This document shows, one piece after another, positions 17,075-26,399 of a DNA stretch of 64,000 bases. Within the stretch, counting starts at the first letter, position 1. Each line of letters opens with the position of its first letter. The translations under genes and the position numbers were made by a program. The notes under the pieces are model-generated. The model had not been told where the DNA came from. It made no database searches and saw only the letters and a program-made list of their open reading frames with translations. Source of the DNA: Terriglobia bacterium (lineage in GTDB: Bacteria; Acidobacteriota; Terriglobia; Terriglobales; Acidobacteriaceae); contig JAIQGK010000001.1 of the NCBI GenBank assembly GCA_020072645.1, forward strand, positions 1 through 64,000, in the 5' to 3' direction.

Positions 17075-18646
17075 ATGCCCGACCCCATCACCACCAAGCC
17101 GCTCACGCCAGAAAAGAACGGGGCCAGTTCCGGCCCGCAAGTCAATGTCTTTGCCGTGTACGGGGTGGAGCCTGAAGTCCAGGCCTATGCCATGGCCAAG
17201 TATTCGCGGTCGGCGCTGTCGATGAAGGAATCGCTCAAGGAGATCAGCGAGCAGAAGGCCGAACAGTTTCTCAACACGTTTTATTTCCAATACGGCCACC
17301 GCTCGATTGCCGACCTGGCGCATTTGGCGTTTGCCATTGAAAAGCTCTCCATCCTGGCGGCGATCGTTCTCGTAGATGAGCAACGCTGGGACGGGCAAGA
17401 GCGCTCCACGCGCTATCAGAATTTCAAAAAGAGCGGCTACTTTATTCCGGATTTCGGAGCAGATGCCGCGGCCCGCACCGAATATTGCGCGACCATCGAT
17501 TTTCTCTTTGCCGAGTATGAGGCGTTTACGCAGGAGATGCTGCAGTATTACAGCGGCAAGATTCCGCGTCCGCAGGAAATGGCGGAAGATCAGTACACGC
17601 GTACGTTGCGCGCGCGGGCTTTTGACAATTCACGCTACCTGCTGCCGCTGGCGACAAACACCTCGCTGGGCCAGATCGTCAACGCGCGCACCTTGGAGAC
17701 GCAGATCGCGCGGCTGCTTTCGAGCCCATATGCCGAGGTTCGCCATCTGGGCGCGCTACTGAAGGATGCGGCCCGCGAACCTTCGTATAACGTCCAGGCT
17801 GAATCCATGCGCGCGCTAGTGGAAGAGATCAAGGCAGCGAATCCTGATTTGGGCGCGAAGGCCGAGCAACAGCTTCTGCGTCCAACGCGCGTAGCGCCCA
17901 CTCTGGTGAAGTATGCCAACGCCAGCGAGTATGAAAGCCAGACGCGGACCGAATTGGAACATGCCGCCACTGAATTGATGGAAGGCGTGCCGCTTGAATC
18001 GGCTCCGCTGGTCGATTTAGTAGAGGATGGACCACTCGAAGTGGAGATGGCTGCGACGCTGCTGTATTCATCTTGCCATCACGGGTATCGGCAGGTTACG
18101 GAGCGGGTGCAGGCGCTTACGGCCAGGCAGCGCAGCGAGATCATCGATTTGGGAATGCGGCATCGCGGGCGGCATGATGAACTGTTACGCAGCTTCCATG
18201 CCGTGCAGCAGTTTAAGTTTGACATCCTCATGGATATCGGCGGCTTTCGCGACATGCATCGTCACCGCCGCTGCACGCAAATCGAGCAGGGCTTCACGCG
18301 CCATCACGGTTATGACATCCCCCCGGACATCAACGACGCCGGGCTGGGTGCACGCTACAAAGCGGCGATCCAGAAAACAATCCAAGCCAGCGACAAGGTT
18401 AATGCGGCTGGAACACACGCGGGGTTTTATCTGCTGCCCATGGCGTTCCGCAAACGGACTTTGTTCAAGATGGATTTTGCTGAAGCGCTGTACATATCCG
18501 AGTTGCGCAGCGGCGCGGCGGGACACTTTTCCTACCGCAATGTGGCCTATGCCATGTATGAAGAAGTGGCAAAGAAGCATCCGTCGCTGGCAAAATATTT
18601 CCGTGTGACGGACGTACGCGAGCCAATTGATCTGTTAAAACGCTAG
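17075..18646 (+). CDS. thyX: FAD-dependent thymidylate synthase with two ThyX domains
   Basis: 523 residues, about twice the usual ThyX length, made of two ThyX-like units (about 20-260 and 290-515). ThyX makes dTMP from dUMP using methylenetetrahydrofolate and FAD. In the N-terminal half the signature is reduced to QERSTRYQNF (the ExSxRY part, RHR lost). In the C-terminal half it reads RHRRCTQIEQGFTRHHG, keeping RHR. A shared composite active site formed across the pseudo-dimer is therefore likely, but is inference. No thyA is seen in the window. The ATG at 17075 gives a Pro/Asn-rich leader before the first domain. Confidence 0.85.
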   Translation: MPDPITTKPLTPEKNGASSGPQVNVFAVYGVEPEVQAYAMAKYSRSALSMKESLKEISEQKAEQFLNTFYFQYGHRSIADLAHLAFAIEKLSILAAIVLVDEQRWDGQERSTRYQNFKKSGYFIPDFGADAAARTEYCATIDFLFAEYEAFTQEMLQYYSGKIPRPQEMAEDQYTRTLRARAFDNSRYLLPLATNTSLGQIVNARTLETQIARLLSSPYAEVRHLGALLKDAAREPSYNVQAESMRALVEEIKAANPDLGAKAEQQLLRPTRVAPTLVKYANASEYESQTRTELEHAATELMEGVPLESAPLVDLVEDGPLEVEMAATLLYSSCHHGYRQVTERVQALTARQRSEIIDLGMRHRGRHDELLRSFHAVQQFKFDILMDIGGFRDMHRHRRCTQIEQGFTRHHGYDIPPDINDAGLGARYKAAIQKTIQASDKVNAAGTHAGFYLLPMAFRKRTLFKMDFAEALYISELRSGAAGHFSYRNVAYAMYEEVAKKHPSLAKYFRVTDVREPIDLLKR

Positions 18647-18847
18647 CTGCGATTGGCCAAAGCGATCTCGCCTGTCGCTGGGAAAATGCTATGAAGTCCC
18701 AGCTCGCCCAAACCTGCAAAGAGAGCTCCTGATATTGAAAGATGTGCAAGTAAAATTCCTGCAAATTCTCAGCCCGTCTTGTTGCGATAAATCTCATTTT
18801 CAGCCTGAAAAATGGCCTATTGTCCCTGGTGACCAAAGACTTACACT

Positions 18848-18891
18848 AGGTGACTAAAATCACCTTTCATTCGGTCGGTTTTCGCTATAAA
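18848..18891 (+). promoter_or_regulatory. CRP/FNR-like operator and promoter of the diguanylate cyclase gene
   Basis: A perfect dyad AGGTGA-N6-TCACCT lies at 18848-18865, shaped like the TGTGA-N6-TCACA boxes of the CRP/FNR superfamily. A TATAAA -10 element at 18886-18891 predicts transcription from 18898, placing the dyad centre at -41.5, the standard position for a class II activator site. No good -35 is present, as expected for an activator-dependent promoter. A second GGTGAC half-word stands at about 18829. Confidence 0.55.
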
Positions 18892-19007
18892 ATTAATTAA
18901 CCCTGAATACCAGGCTGAACGAGCTCACATCCCCCTCCGGCAGACGGTAAAGTCATCCCGCCGGGAGCTGCGTGGTCCAAAATTTATTCATTGGAGAAGG
19001 ATTCGTC

Positions 19008-20510
19008 TTGCTCGAGTCGATGCAAAAGATAGCTATTTTGTATGACGCCAGTCAGGCGATCCTGTCTACCTTTGATCTGGATGAGGTGCTGAACCGCATC
19101 CTTACCATCATTCGTGACTTTTTCCAGTTGCAGAACGGGGCCGTGCTGCTGATGGACAAGTCCGGGCAGGAGCTTCAGGTCCGCGCCCACCTTGGCCGCA
19201 GCAATCTTGACGTTGGCTACCGGATTCCCAAAGGCAAAGGACTGACTTGGGCAGCGGCTGAGATTAAACGCCCTGTCTACGCACCCGATGTGAGCAAAGA
19301 TCCGCGCTACCTTCGGAAGGTGGATGAAACAAAGTCTGAGGTCGCAATCCCCTTGATGGTCCGCGATGATGTGGTCGGCGTCCTGGATTTTCAAAGTGAC
19401 CAGATTGACTACTTTGATCTGGAAAAGATTGACCTGCTCACGCTGTTTTCCACGCAGGCTTCCATGGCCCTGGAAAATGCGCGGCTGTACTCCGCGGAGC
19501 GTCGCCGGACCAAGCAACTTGAGGCCATTAATGCCGTAGCCAAAAAGACCACGCGCGTGCTCGATCTGGATGAACTGCTCACCGTGGTTTGCCGCTTGCT
19601 GATGGATTTGTTTGGCATTGACCATGCCGCCGTGCTGCTGGCTGAAGGCGACAGCCTGCGAGTGCGTGCACATGAAGGGCGTCTTACTGCAAAGCTCACC
19701 ATGGGAGAGATTTTGTCGCCCGGCAGTGGCCTGGCCGCACGATCACTGGCGTCTGGAAGAAGCGTGATTGAAAATGACGTTAAAAGCGTGGATGGCTACA
19801 TAGCGGGTTTTGTGGAAACGCAGTCGGAAATGTGCGTGCCGTTGGTTATCTTTGGTGAAAAGCTGGGCGTACTGGCGCTGGATAGCGCCCGTAAAAACGC
19901 GTTCGATCATGATGACGTTCAGCCTCTGGAGTCCGTGGCGGACATCTGCGCTGCGGCAATCCAGAACGCGCACAACTTTGATCGCATGAAGCAGCTTGCC
20001 TATGTGGATGGGCTTACGGGAATCCACAACCGGCGATTCTTTGAAATGCGTATTGTGGAAGAGTTGGAGCGCGCCAGCCGCTTCCAGGGCCGTATGTCCG
20101 TAATTATGGTGGATATCGACCACTTTAAGAAGATGAATGACGAATTCGGGCATCTGCTGGGCGACGAAATGCTGCGCTCGGTTTCCACCATCCTGAAGCA
20201 GCAGCTGCGCAAGATGGATATGGTTTGCCGCTATGGTGGCGACGAGTTTGCGATTGTCGTGCCGGAAACGACCGGAGACAGTGCCGTACGGGTGGCGGAA
20301 AAGCTACGCCGCCAGGTGGAAACCCATTTCTTTCCCGGCGTGCCGCGGCCTGTTACCATCAGCTGCGGCGTGGCAGACTATCCGGCGCATGGCGTGACGC
20401 GCGATGAAGTAGTGGCTGCGGCCGATGCCGCGCTGTATCAAGCAAAGCAATTAGGACGTAACAAGGTGGCCTCGGCCGACACAAAGAAAGAATATTCCGC
20501 CTCCAGATAA
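19008..20510 (+). CDS. GAF-GAF-GGDEF diguanylate cyclase
   Basis: About 500 residues. Two GAF domains (roughly 10-165 and 185-335) precede a GGDEF domain whose active site is intact (RYGGDEFAIVVPE, with the DGLTGIHNRRFFE opening and VDIDHFKKMND metal site). It should make cyclic di-GMP in response to a small ligand or redox state sensed by the GAF modules. The start is taken at TTG 19008, which has GGAGAAGG seven bases ahead; GTG at 18972 with GGGAG is an alternative and ATG 19020 a third. It is followed after 14 bases by a PilZ protein, making a producer-receptor pair, and preceded by a CRP/FNR-like site. Confidence 0.93.
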   Translation: MLESMQKIAILYDASQAILSTFDLDEVLNRILTIIRDFFQLQNGAVLLMDKSGQELQVRAHLGRSNLDVGYRIPKGKGLTWAAAEIKRPVYAPDVSKDPRYLRKVDETKSEVAIPLMVRDDVVGVLDFQSDQIDYFDLEKIDLLTLFSTQASMALENARLYSAERRRTKQLEAINAVAKKTTRVLDLDELLTVVCRLLMDLFGIDHAAVLLAEGDSLRVRAHEGRLTAKLTMGEILSPGSGLAARSLASGRSVIENDVKSVDGYIAGFVETQSEMCVPLVIFGEKLGVLALDSARKNAFDHDDVQPLESVADICAAAIQNAHNFDRMKQLAYVDGLTGIHNRRFFEMRIVEELERASRFQGRMSVIMVDIDHFKKMNDEFGHLLGDEMLRSVSTILKQQLRKMDMVCRYGGDEFAIVVPETTGDSAVRVAEKLRRQVETHFFPGVPRPVTISCGVADYPAHGVTRDEVVAAADAALYQAKQLGRNKVASADTKKEYSASR

Positions 20511-20524
20511 AGATTCAGGGAGAT

Positions 20525-21226
20525 ATGAGCAGCACCACAGTCGCGGCCATTTCGGGCAAGATTACTGCCAGGATCGCCAGCATCCATATTGATCCCGCTT
20601 GTAACACCTTTCTCAATGATTGTTTCCGGCAATTCGGTATCACGGTGGTTCCGGCTGAAGGGGACCCGATCCTGCTCTTGAATCGGCAGAAATTTGAGGC
20701 CTGTGTACTGCGCCTGTATGACCCGGAGGCCGACAAGATTCTGAAAGCGGCGCGCAATTCGCCTTCCAACCGCCGCCTTGTGGTTTATGGGATTGCGCGA
20801 AACACACAGGAAGCACTTCGTTATTCGAGCTATGGAATCAATGCCGTCCTGGATGAACCTCTGGACCGTCAGAGTGTGCTGAAGGTGGTCCGCGCCACGC
20901 ACCTGCTGGTGATCCATGAACTGCGGCGTTATGTGCGTATCCCCGTTTCTTCACAGGTAGAATTTGAAGTCAACGGCAGGCCCGTTATGGGGACAACTGT
21001 GGAAGTCAGTTCCGGGGGCATTTCCATACGCTGCCTTGCGCCGCTGCCCAAATCTGACCCTATTCGGCTCACCCTTACACTGCCGGGGATAGAGAAACAA
21101 TATGTCCGGGCGTTTGTATGCTGGTATCGCGACAGCGACAAAGTGTATGGCATGCGCTTTGATCCCACCGACGAACGCCGGCTGAAGGTCCGCGGCTGGA
21201 TCGATCAATATCTGGAAATCGTGTAA
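20525..21226 (+). CDS. Receiver-like/PilZ two-domain protein
   Basis: 233 residues. The first about 125 residues look like a divergent receiver fold without a clear phospho-acceptor (EACVLRLYDPEADKIL where the Asp loop would be). The second half is a PilZ domain with RRYVRIPV as the arginine motif and VEVSSGGISIRC in place of DxSxxG. It is the probable cyclic di-GMP effector of the cyclase encoded 14 bases upstream. The conserved Asp of the second motif is Glu here, which may weaken ligand binding. Confidence 0.82.
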   Translation: MSSTTVAAISGKITARIASIHIDPACNTFLNDCFRQFGITVVPAEGDPILLLNRQKFEACVLRLYDPEADKILKAARNSPSNRRLVVYGIARNTQEALRYSSYGINAVLDEPLDRQSVLKVVRATHLLVIHELRRYVRIPVSSQVEFEVNGRPVMGTTVEVSSGGISIRCLAPLPKSDPIRLTLTLPGIEKQYVRAFVCWYRDSDKVYGMRFDPTDERRLKVRGWIDQYLEIV

Positions 21227-21274
21227 CTTTGGAACATTCCCAACGTATAACATCCGAGGCAGGACTCCGCTTTT

Positions 21275-22177
21275 ATGCAAACCATTGAACTCAGTAATGT
21301 GCGTAAATCGTATGACCAGTTTGTGGCCGTCAATAACCTTTCCTTTGGCATTCCACAGGGAGGCGTTTTTGGCCTGCTGGGGCCCAACGGCGCCGGAAAG
21401 ACCAGTACGATTCGCATGATGATCGGCATCACAGCTCCCGATTCCGGCCAGATCAATCTTTTTGGCAAGCCTTTTGAGCGCAAGAGCCTGAACAAAGTCG
21501 GCTATCTGCCGGAAGAACGGGGCCTGTACAAAAAGATGAAGATCATTGAGCAACTGATCTTTCTGGGTGAATTGCACGGCATGACCGCCGGCAATGCGCG
21601 ACAACAAGCTGTGAACTGGTGCAAGCGGCTGGAAATCGATGCGTGGTTGCAGAAAAAAGTGGAAGAGCTTTCCAAGGGCATGCAGCAGAAGATCCAGTTC
21701 ATCGCCGCATTGCTGCATGATCCTGATTTCGTCATCATGGACGAGCCGTTTTTCGGCCTTGATCCGGTCAACGCCACGCTGCTGAAGGACGTGATGCTGG
21801 ACCTGAAGAAGCAGGGCAAGACGATCCTCTTTTCAACCCATCGCATGGACCAGGTGGAGAAGCTGTGTGACAGCATTTGCCTCATCAACAAAGGCAATGC
21901 AGTGCTTCAGGGCGATCTAAAGACCATTAAGTCCGGCTACGGCAAATGCAACGTGCAAATCGAATATGAAGGCAACGGGGATTTTCTGGAGAAGAATCCG
22001 CTGGTGAGCTCTTATAACAATTACGGCAATTACGTTGAAGTCCGCCTGGCGCCGGGCGCGGACGCGCAGCAATTACTGCACATGGTGGCGGAGAAATCAC
22101 GGATCAACAAGTTTGAACTGATGGAGCCGTCTCTGGAAGAGATATTCATCAATACGGTGGGCAAAACCAATGCATAA
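21275..22177 (+). CDS. ABC transporter ATP-binding protein (NatA-like)
   Basis: 300 residues with Walker A GPNGAGKTSTIRMM, signature LSKGMQQKIQ, Walker B FVIMDEPFFGLDP and switch His in FSTHRMDQ. The C-terminal extension (about 225-300) is the DUF4162-type tail of NatA exporters. It overlaps the next gene by eight bases, so the pair forms an exporter, possibly for sodium, an antibiotic or an envelope component. The substrate cannot be told from sequence. Confidence 0.93.
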   Translation: MQTIELSNVRKSYDQFVAVNNLSFGIPQGGVFGLLGPNGAGKTSTIRMMIGITAPDSGQINLFGKPFERKSLNKVGYLPEERGLYKKMKIIEQLIFLGELHGMTAGNARQQAVNWCKRLEIDAWLQKKVEELSKGMQQKIQFIAALLHDPDFVIMDEPFFGLDPVNATLLKDVMLDLKKQGKTILFSTHRMDQVEKLCDSICLINKGNAVLQGDLKTIKSGYGKCNVQIEYEGNGDFLEKNPLVSSYNNYGNYVEVRLAPGADAQQLLHMVAEKSRINKFELMEPSLEEIFINTVGKTNA

Positions 22178-23462
22178 CATTCTTATTATCGCCAAGCGTG
22201 AATACCTGGAGCGGGTGCGGACGCGCTCGTTCGTGATCATGACGTTCCTGATTCCGGCATTGATGATCGGCGTTTCCGTGTTTCCCACGCTGCTGGCGAA
22301 CCGCGGCTCAAATGAGGCCAAGCACATGGTGGTGGTGGCCGGCGACCGCGATACAGCGGAGATGATCCGCAGCAGGATTGAGCAGCGCCAGGACAAATCC
22401 GCCAAGGCTGAAAGCGAAACCCGAACGACGCGGAACTTGCCGCCCGCGCACTACACTGTCGAAGTCAGCACCAATGCTACCGATGCCGAACGCGCCTCTC
22501 TGACTGAAAAGGTGAAGAGCAAACAACTGGACGCTTTTCTCTGGGCCACGCCGGAGGCAATCGCAGCCAAGAAGATCGATTTTGTGACCTTTGACGTTTC
22601 CAACCTCATTGACAACGAGCTTCTGGGAGAGATTGTGAGTGACGCGCTGCGCCGCCAGGCCCTGAAGAACAAAGGACTGAAGGAGGGCGACATTGACGCG
22701 GCTCTGGAACCCGTGTCCGTGCAGGCGATGAGCCCGCTGGGCAAGGGCGCTCCCAACCCGAAAACCATGTTCCTGGGCACTCTTGGCTTTGTGATGGTGA
22801 TGTACATGACGGTCCTGTTGTATGGAATTAACGTGATGCGCTCAATCCTGGAAGAAAAAACATCGCGCATCATGGAGGTCATGCTCTCAACCGCCAGCGC
22901 CCGGGACATGATGGCGGGAAAAATTCTGGGCGTGGGCGCCGTAGGCCTGACCCAGGTCGGAATCTGGGCAGCGGTGGCGGTGGTGATGTCTGCGGGCACG
23001 ATCATAGCCGCTGCCAGCCAGATCAAGGGACTCATCAGTCCCAGCCTGCTCATCTACTTCTGCGTGTATTTTCTTCTGGGCTATGTCTTGTACAGCACGC
23101 TCTGCGCCGCCGTGGGTTCCATGGTCAACTCCGAGCAGGAGGCCCAGCAGATGCAATTCCTGGTGATGATGCCGATGATTCTTGCGGTGATTTTCATCGC
23201 CAACATCTTCCAGCACCCGAATTCGCCGATCGCCATTTTTGGCTCTCTCTTTCCTTTTACCGCGCCGCTGGTGATGTTCAGCCGCATTTCCATGCAGCAG
23301 GGCCAGGTTCCATGGCCGCAGATCGCGCTTTCCATCGCGCTGATGCTGGCTACCATCTACGGCATGGTTTGGCTCTGCGGACGGATTTACCGCGTGGGCA
23401 TCCTGATGTACGGCAAGAAGCCGAACCTGCCGGAAATCATGAAATGGATCAAATACGCATAA
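22170..23462 (+). CDS. ABC-2 type permease (NatB-like)
   Basis: 430 residues. The N-terminal IAKREYLERVRTRSFVIMTF leads into a first membrane helix, then a large extracytoplasmic domain (about 45-195), then five or six further helices between about 205 and 415, including LEEKTSRIMEVMLSTAS, the conserved cytoplasmic loop of NatB permeases. It partners the ATPase encoded just upstream with an eight-base overlap. The C-terminus KKPNLPEIMKWIKYA is cytoplasmic. Confidence 0.92.
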   Translation: MHNILIIAKREYLERVRTRSFVIMTFLIPALMIGVSVFPTLLANRGSNEAKHMVVVAGDRDTAEMIRSRIEQRQDKSAKAESETRTTRNLPPAHYTVEVSTNATDAERASLTEKVKSKQLDAFLWATPEAIAAKKIDFVTFDVSNLIDNELLGEIVSDALRRQALKNKGLKEGDIDAALEPVSVQAMSPLGKGAPNPKTMFLGTLGFVMVMYMTVLLYGINVMRSILEEKTSRIMEVMLSTASARDMMAGKILGVGAVGLTQVGIWAAVAVVMSAGTIIAAASQIKGLISPSLLIYFCVYFLLGYVLYSTLCAAVGSMVNSEQEAQQMQFLVMMPMILAVIFIANIFQHPNSPIAIFGSLFPFTAPLVMFSRISMQQGQVPWPQIALSIALMLATIYGMVWLCGRIYRVGILMYGKKPNLPEIMKWIKYA

Positions 23463-23522
23463 ATTGCCGCGGGCCATTATGGATGGGGCAGGCGCGCGTC
23501 TTTGGCTTGATATCCTGACTCA

Positions 23523-24236
23523 ATGTCTTTTGAATCCATTCGCCTGATCACGTTTGATTGTTACGGCACTTTGATTGACTGGGAAAGCGGCATGCTGGCC
23601 GCTTTGCGTCCACTGCTTTCCCGTTTATTGCTTTCCAAAGACGGCCGCCGTGTTTCCGACTCGCAAATACTTGAGCTTTACGGCGAGATTGAAGCCCAAC
23701 TTGAAGCCGGTCCTTACCTCCCTTATCGCCAGGTACTGGCGCAGGCGGCGCAGGAAATTGGCCGCAGACTAGGCACGGAAATCTCATCCAAAGAAAGCAG
23801 CGCATTTGCCGAATCACTCACGCGCTGGAAGCCGTTTATTGACACCGTGCCTGCATTGCAGTCTTTAGCCAGGCGTTTCCGGCTGGGTATGATCTCCAAT
23901 GTCGACGATGACCTTTTTGCCGAAACGCGAAAAAAGCTGGCGCCGGTTGAATTTGATTTTGTTGTGACGGCGCAGCAGGTGCAGAGCTATAAGCCCGCAC
24001 ACCGGAATTTCGAGGAAGCTATCCGCCGCAGCAGACTGAGCAATGACCAGATACTGCACGCCGGACAAAGCCTTTACCATGACATTGCTCCGGCGAATGC
24101 GCTGGGAATTCAGAACGTCTGGGTCAACCGGCCATCGATCAGACCCGGATCAGGAGCAGCCAGGCCTGGAACAGCAACCCCAACCTATGAAGTGCATTCG
24201 CTGGCAGAGCTTTCTGCGCTGTCGAGTGCTGCGTAG
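23523..24236 (+). CDS. HAD-superfamily hydrolase, haloacid dehalogenase type II-like
   Basis: 237 residues. Motif I is ITFDCYGTLIDWESGM, with Asp 10 as nucleophile. Motif II is in RLGMISNVDDD, motif III the Lys in SYKPAHRNFEEAI, motif IV LYHDIAPANALGIQNVWVNR. The FDxYGTLxD form is typical of L-2-haloacid dehalogenases and related phosphatases. With DehI at 5.3 kb the window encodes two unrelated dehalogenase-like proteins, but neither substrate is certain. The C-terminal Pro/Gly insertion before VHSLAEL is unremarkable. Confidence 0.85.
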   Translation: MSFESIRLITFDCYGTLIDWESGMLAALRPLLSRLLLSKDGRRVSDSQILELYGEIEAQLEAGPYLPYRQVLAQAAQEIGRRLGTEISSKESSAFAESLTRWKPFIDTVPALQSLARRFRLGMISNVDDDLFAETRKKLAPVEFDFVVTAQQVQSYKPAHRNFEEAIRRSRLSNDQILHAGQSLYHDIAPANALGIQNVWVNRPSIRPGSGAARPGTATPTYEVHSLAELSALSSAA

Positions 24237-24249
24237 TTCTGGCAGTAAG

Positions 24250-24693
24250 CTACGCTGCCGATGACTGTTTGGGAAACAGCAGCGGCTCCAGCAGCACCTG
24301 CCGGGTTTCTTCCGATGTAAGCCGCTCGTCGGCGGAATAAAACTCCACATTGCCGCGCCGTGACTGCCTCATGGAAAGCATGCCACCCTCAGGCACGCCG
24401 GCGCTGCGCTGGTTGATGGCCGCATAGTCGTAGCTTGCGGAATGATTATCGAAGTCAGCCTTCAGCACCAATTCCAGTCCTGAACCGGAGTTGCGGACGC
24501 GATACGTATCTTCACCCTCCATCACCAAATCAGCGCCCGTGCCTTGCTTGTTAAATTCCGCTACGTCAGCGCGCAGTTCGTCGCCCAGCTCACGCCAGCG
24601 TGAACGCGCGGCTGTGGCGAACTGGCTTTCCGGGGCCGGTTGACCATGAGAATCTTGTGAGCTTTGGCGGCGATAATCCTGAATCCATCCCAT
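24250..24693 (-). CDS. Hypothetical protein
   Basis: 147 residues, soluble, no signal peptide. The N-terminus is polar (about 30 residues of linker), followed by a helix (RWRELGDELRADVAEFNKQG) and a beta-rich part (ADLVMEGEDTYRVRNSGSGLEL). No named domain is recognised. It is convergent with the HAD gene, 13 bases from its end, and divergent from the formate module, so it is a single-gene unit. Similar short proteins are common in Acidobacteria without known role. Confidence 0.65.
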   Translation of the reverse strand: MGWIQDYRRQSSQDSHGQPAPESQFATAARSRWRELGDELRADVAEFNKQGTGADLVMEGEDTYRVRNSGSGLELVLKADFDNHSASYDYAAINQRSAGVPEGGMLSMRQSRRGNVEFYSADERLTSEETRQVLLEPLLFPKQSSAA

Positions 24694-24759
24694 GTTCTAT
24701 GGGATGGCACATCCTGCCTTGCAGATGGCTGACCCTTTCCGACAAGAGCAAGAAAACAC

Positions 24760-24789
24760 TTGATATATCGTGTTACGAATTGTTAATAT
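24760..24789 (+). promoter_or_regulatory. Candidate promoter of the formate module
   Basis: TTGATA (24760-24765) and TAATAT (24784-24789) with an 18-base spacer, in an AT-rich patch. The predicted start gives a leader of about 130 bases before the transporter ATG at 24927, which is preceded by ATGAGGTG. Sequence match only. Confidence 0.45.
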
Positions 24790-24926
24790 TTTGCAACGAA
24801 TTGAACGACCGCTCTGGCTTTCGCTATCGCGGACCAGACGCTTCCGGGAATTGCGGCAAGGTTCCTATTGAACGCCCCGCTCGCTGCATTCGTAAGGCAA
24901 GGCCATTTCACGAATGAGGTGTCACC

Positions 24927-26351
24927 ATGGGTGCATTATCTTTTCTCGATCGCAGTCACTCTGTAGCAAAACCGGGATTCAGCCGCTGGCTGGTCCCACC
25001 TGCCGCGCTTTCCATTCATCTGGCGATCGGGCAGGTATATGCCTTCAGTGTATTCAAGAAGCCGCTAAATTACCTGCTGCAGGTGGCAACCACCGGCGGC
25101 GGCCTCAAGGCGTTGCCCGGCGTGGACAGCCCACACCTCGCGGACTGGAAATTCACAGACCTGGGTTGGATCTTCAGCCTTGCCATCGTATTCCTGGGGC
25201 TTTCCGCTGCTGTTTTCGGCAAGTGGCTGGAGAGAGCGGGCCCGCGCAAAGCCATGTTCGCCGCTGCTGTCTGTTTTGCCAGCGGATTTTTCATCTCAGC
25301 CGTGGGCGTGCAGGTGCATCAGCTTTGGATGATCTATCTGGGCTACGGCGTGATCGGCGGCATCGGATTGGGACTGGGGTATATTTCTCCGGTTTCCACG
25401 CTGATCAAATGGTTTCCTGACCGTCCCGGCATGGCCACGGGAATGGCCATCATGGGATTCGGGGGAGGCGCGCTCATCGGCTCCCCGCTGGCGACCAATC
25501 TCATGCACTACTTCCGCACTGACCATTCGCTGGGCGTGGGGAAGACTTTCCTGGTGATGGGCGCCATCTATTTTGTAGCGATGATGTTCGGTGTCTTTAC
25601 TGTTCGGGTGCCGGAAATTGGATGGAAACCGGAAGGCTGGGTGGCTCCGGTAAAGCCTAAAGCTCTGGTCACGGCCCATAGCGTTGAAGTGAATGCGGCA
25701 TTTGGCACACTGCAATTCTGGTTGCTTTGGATTGTGTTGTGTATGAATGTGACCGCGGGAATCGGAATTCTGGAGCAGGCTTCTCCCATGATCCAGGAGC
25801 TTTTCCGGGGAAGAGTCACTCCCGTCGCGGCGGCCGGCTTTGTTGCCTTGCTCAGCTTATTCAACATGGGCGGACGCTTCATATGGTCCAGCGTCTCTGA
25901 CTATATCGGCCGCAAGAATACGTATTACGTGTTCTTCGTCCTGGGCGCAGTGCTTTACTATCTGGCGCCGCGTACTGGCGTCAGCGGCATGAACAGCGTT
26001 CCTTTGTTTGTGATCATCTCAGCCGTAATTGTCAGTATGTATGGCGGCGGCTTTGCCACGGTGCCGGCATATTTACGCGACCTGTTTGGAACCATGGAAG
26101 TTGGGGCCATCCATGGGCGCTTGCTCACGGCTTGGTCCGTGGCGGGAATTTGCGGACCCGTGCTGGTCAATTACATACGCGAGTATGAGAAGAACCGCGG
26201 GGTTCCGCTGGCCGATTCCTACTCCACCGTTTTGTATGTAATGGTCGGCTTGCTGGTTGTTGGGTTGCTGGCCAATGCCGCTGTGCGGCCAGTGAGTTCC
26301 AAATACTGGTACAAAGCTCAGGAACCAAGCAAGGAACTGTTAACGGCCTAA
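24927..26351 (+). CDS. OFA-family MFS transporter (oxalate/formate type)
   Basis: 474 residues with twelve predicted membrane helices. Family signs include the opening helix with IHLAIGQVYAFSVFKKPL, GLGLGYISPVSTLIKWFPDRPG between helices 4 and 5, and GRFIWSSVSDYIGRKNTY in the second half. OFA members exchange oxalate and formate or carry related carboxylates. Its position ahead of an MFS small subunit and a formate dehydrogenase makes formate (or an oxalate/formate exchange) the likely cargo. No oxalyl-CoA decarboxylase or formyl-CoA transferase is in the window. Confidence 0.9.
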   Translation: MGALSFLDRSHSVAKPGFSRWLVPPAALSIHLAIGQVYAFSVFKKPLNYLLQVATTGGGLKALPGVDSPHLADWKFTDLGWIFSLAIVFLGLSAAVFGKWLERAGPRKAMFAAAVCFASGFFISAVGVQVHQLWMIYLGYGVIGGIGLGLGYISPVSTLIKWFPDRPGMATGMAIMGFGGGALIGSPLATNLMHYFRTDHSLGVGKTFLVMGAIYFVAMMFGVFTVRVPEIGWKPEGWVAPVKPKALVTAHSVEVNAAFGTLQFWLLWIVLCMNVTAGIGILEQASPMIQELFRGRVTPVAAAGFVALLSLFNMGGRFIWSSVSDYIGRKNTYYVFFVLGAVLYYLAPRTGVSGMNSVPLFVIISAVIVSMYGGGFATVPAYLRDLFGTMEVGAIHGRLLTAWSVAGICGPVLVNYIREYEKNRGVPLADSYSTVLYVMVGLLVVGLLANAAVRPVSSKYWYKAQEPSKELLTA

Positions 26352-26399
26352 CCAGCGGATCATTGCGCGTGCGCGATTCGCAAATACAAGGAGCAAATC

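Noticed and set aside
18465-18836. Minus-strand frame after thyX
   Set aside because: Mostly antisense to the thyX 3' end; no start signal and no protein-like features.
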